A stretch of 64,000 nucleotides of DNA, from positions 6,777,001 through 6,841,000 of the forward strand of contig NZ_CP162553.1 of assembly GCF_040939785.1 (NCBI RefSeq), read 5' to 3'. The notes under the pieces were generated by a model. The model saw only the letters and a program-made list of their open reading frames with translations, had not been told where the DNA came from and made no database searches. The stretch is from Bradyrhizobium lupini (GTDB lineage: Bacteria > Pseudomonadota > Alphaproteobacteria > Rhizobiales > Xanthobacteraceae). The stretch's first letter is position 1. Each line of letters begins with the position of its first letter. The translations under genes and the position numbers were made by a program. Positions 63,672 through 64,000 of the stretch are shown piece after piece.

Positions 63672-64000
63672 ATGGTTAGAACATCGGCTCGGCCCACGAG
63701 TTATGGGCTTTGGGTGCTGCTCTCTAGTTCTCTAGCTGGCTGCATCGTGGCAGGGATCGCCACTTTTGATCAGGGCAATGGAATCGCCCATTCCGGCGGA
63801 GCCTATCTCGTGCTGGTCACCACCCTCCTTCTCGCCGCGGCGTCTCTGTTCCTCGCGCTTTATCAACACAAACGCAAATGGCTAAGGGTCGTTCTTGCCG
63901 TCCTCGTCTTGTTCGATCTCCTCGGCACCGCATTTGCCGCCTACTTCCTGGAGACGCCAATCCTCGTCGGATCCATGGCATTCGGGCTCGTCGGATGGAT
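63672..64000 (+). CDS. polytopic membrane protein, N-terminal part (runs off right edge)
   Basis: The start is ATG 63672 with GAGGAAACGA before it, and the frame stays open for 109 codons to the window end. It begins MVRTSARPTSYGLWVLLSSS. Hydrophobic segments include LWVLLSSSLAGCIVAGIATF, GAYLVLVTTLLLAAASLFLA and VVLAVLVLFDLLGTAFAAYF. It is 59 bases downstream of the molybdopterin protein on the same strand and may be in its operon. It could be an accessory membrane subunit. The family is not recognised from this part. Confidence 0.6.
   Translation, partial: MVRTSARPTSYGLWVLLSSSLAGCIVAGIATFDQGNGIAHSGGAYLVLVTTLLLAAASLFLALYQHKRKWLRVVLAVLVLFDLLGTAFAAYFLETPILVGSMAFGLVGW

Noticed and set aside
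1..64000. CRISPR arrays, rRNA or complete tRNA genes
   Set aside because: No regularly spaced repeat with unique spacers and no rRNA or tRNA consensus segments were seen on either strand.

Overview
This is a high-GC alphaproteobacterial chromosome segment. The BA14K-type and DUF6894-type small proteins, the many class III cyclase and ABC substrate-binding relatives, the LysR/GcvA-type regulator and the alternative complex III-caa3 respiratory operon together point to Bradyrhizobium or a close relative (Nitrobacteraceae). This is inferred from protein character alone, because there is no rRNA, tRNA or housekeeping marker in the window.

Layout. (1) 1-6.7 kb is a mobile, plasmid- or satellite-like remnant. 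It has small ORFans, a replication-initiator-like gene (ColE2/Replicase type) preceded by iteron-like repeats, paired hairpins, and a C-terminal tyrosine integrase fragment at its right end. (2) 6.9-12.4 kb holds a divergent LysR regulator/MATE exporter pair and small conserved proteins. (3) 12.9-17.2 kb is a two-gene carbohydrate operon: a GMC oxidoreductase fused to a DUF1080 domain, then a GH13 enzyme. (4) 17.4-28 kb is accessory: an adenylate cyclase-TPR protein, ABC substrate-binding protein remnants, a dienelactone-hydrolase-like enzyme, a NYN-domain protein, an orphan branched-chain-type binding protein and a DUF1254 remnant. (5) 28.2-31 kb is a complete IS21-family insertion with visible target duplication at the 5' end of a membrane-protein gene. 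(6) 31.5-37.6 kb has a secreted lectin-like protein, a small periplasmic catalase, a GH15 glucan hydrolase overlapping an SDR dehydrogenase, and a second NYN protein in inverted orientation. (7) 37.6-43.9 kb is sparse: a ZIP transporter, a membrane-tethered sigma-1.1-like protein, DUF6894 proteins and a Crp/Fnr regulator. (8) 43.9-55.7 kb is one 12-gene leftward operon, actABCDEF-(TM protein)-sco-ctaCDEF. (9) 55.7-64 kb has envelope proteins (YihY, DUF2254, PRC-barrel, BA14K, DUF1328) and a membrane b-type cytochrome/molybdopterin oxidoreductase fusion.

How it works together. The act-cta operon encodes a self-contained quinol:O2 chain. Alternative complex III oxidises quinol through NrfD subunits, Fe-S centres and c-type hemes, and passes electrons to an A2-type caa3 oxidase whose CuA subunit carries its own cytochrome c. 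Almost every junction overlaps by ATGA, so the subunits should be made together. The carbohydrate genes (GMC-DUF1080, GH13, GH15, SDR) suggest handling of alpha-glucans or glycosides.

Caution. Thirteen reading-frame breaks in ten genes are each repaired by adding or removing one base, most of them at a short homopolymer, and none of these frames carries another nonsense mutation. Residual sequencing indels are at least as likely as real decay, so 'pseudogene' here means 'frame broken as given'.
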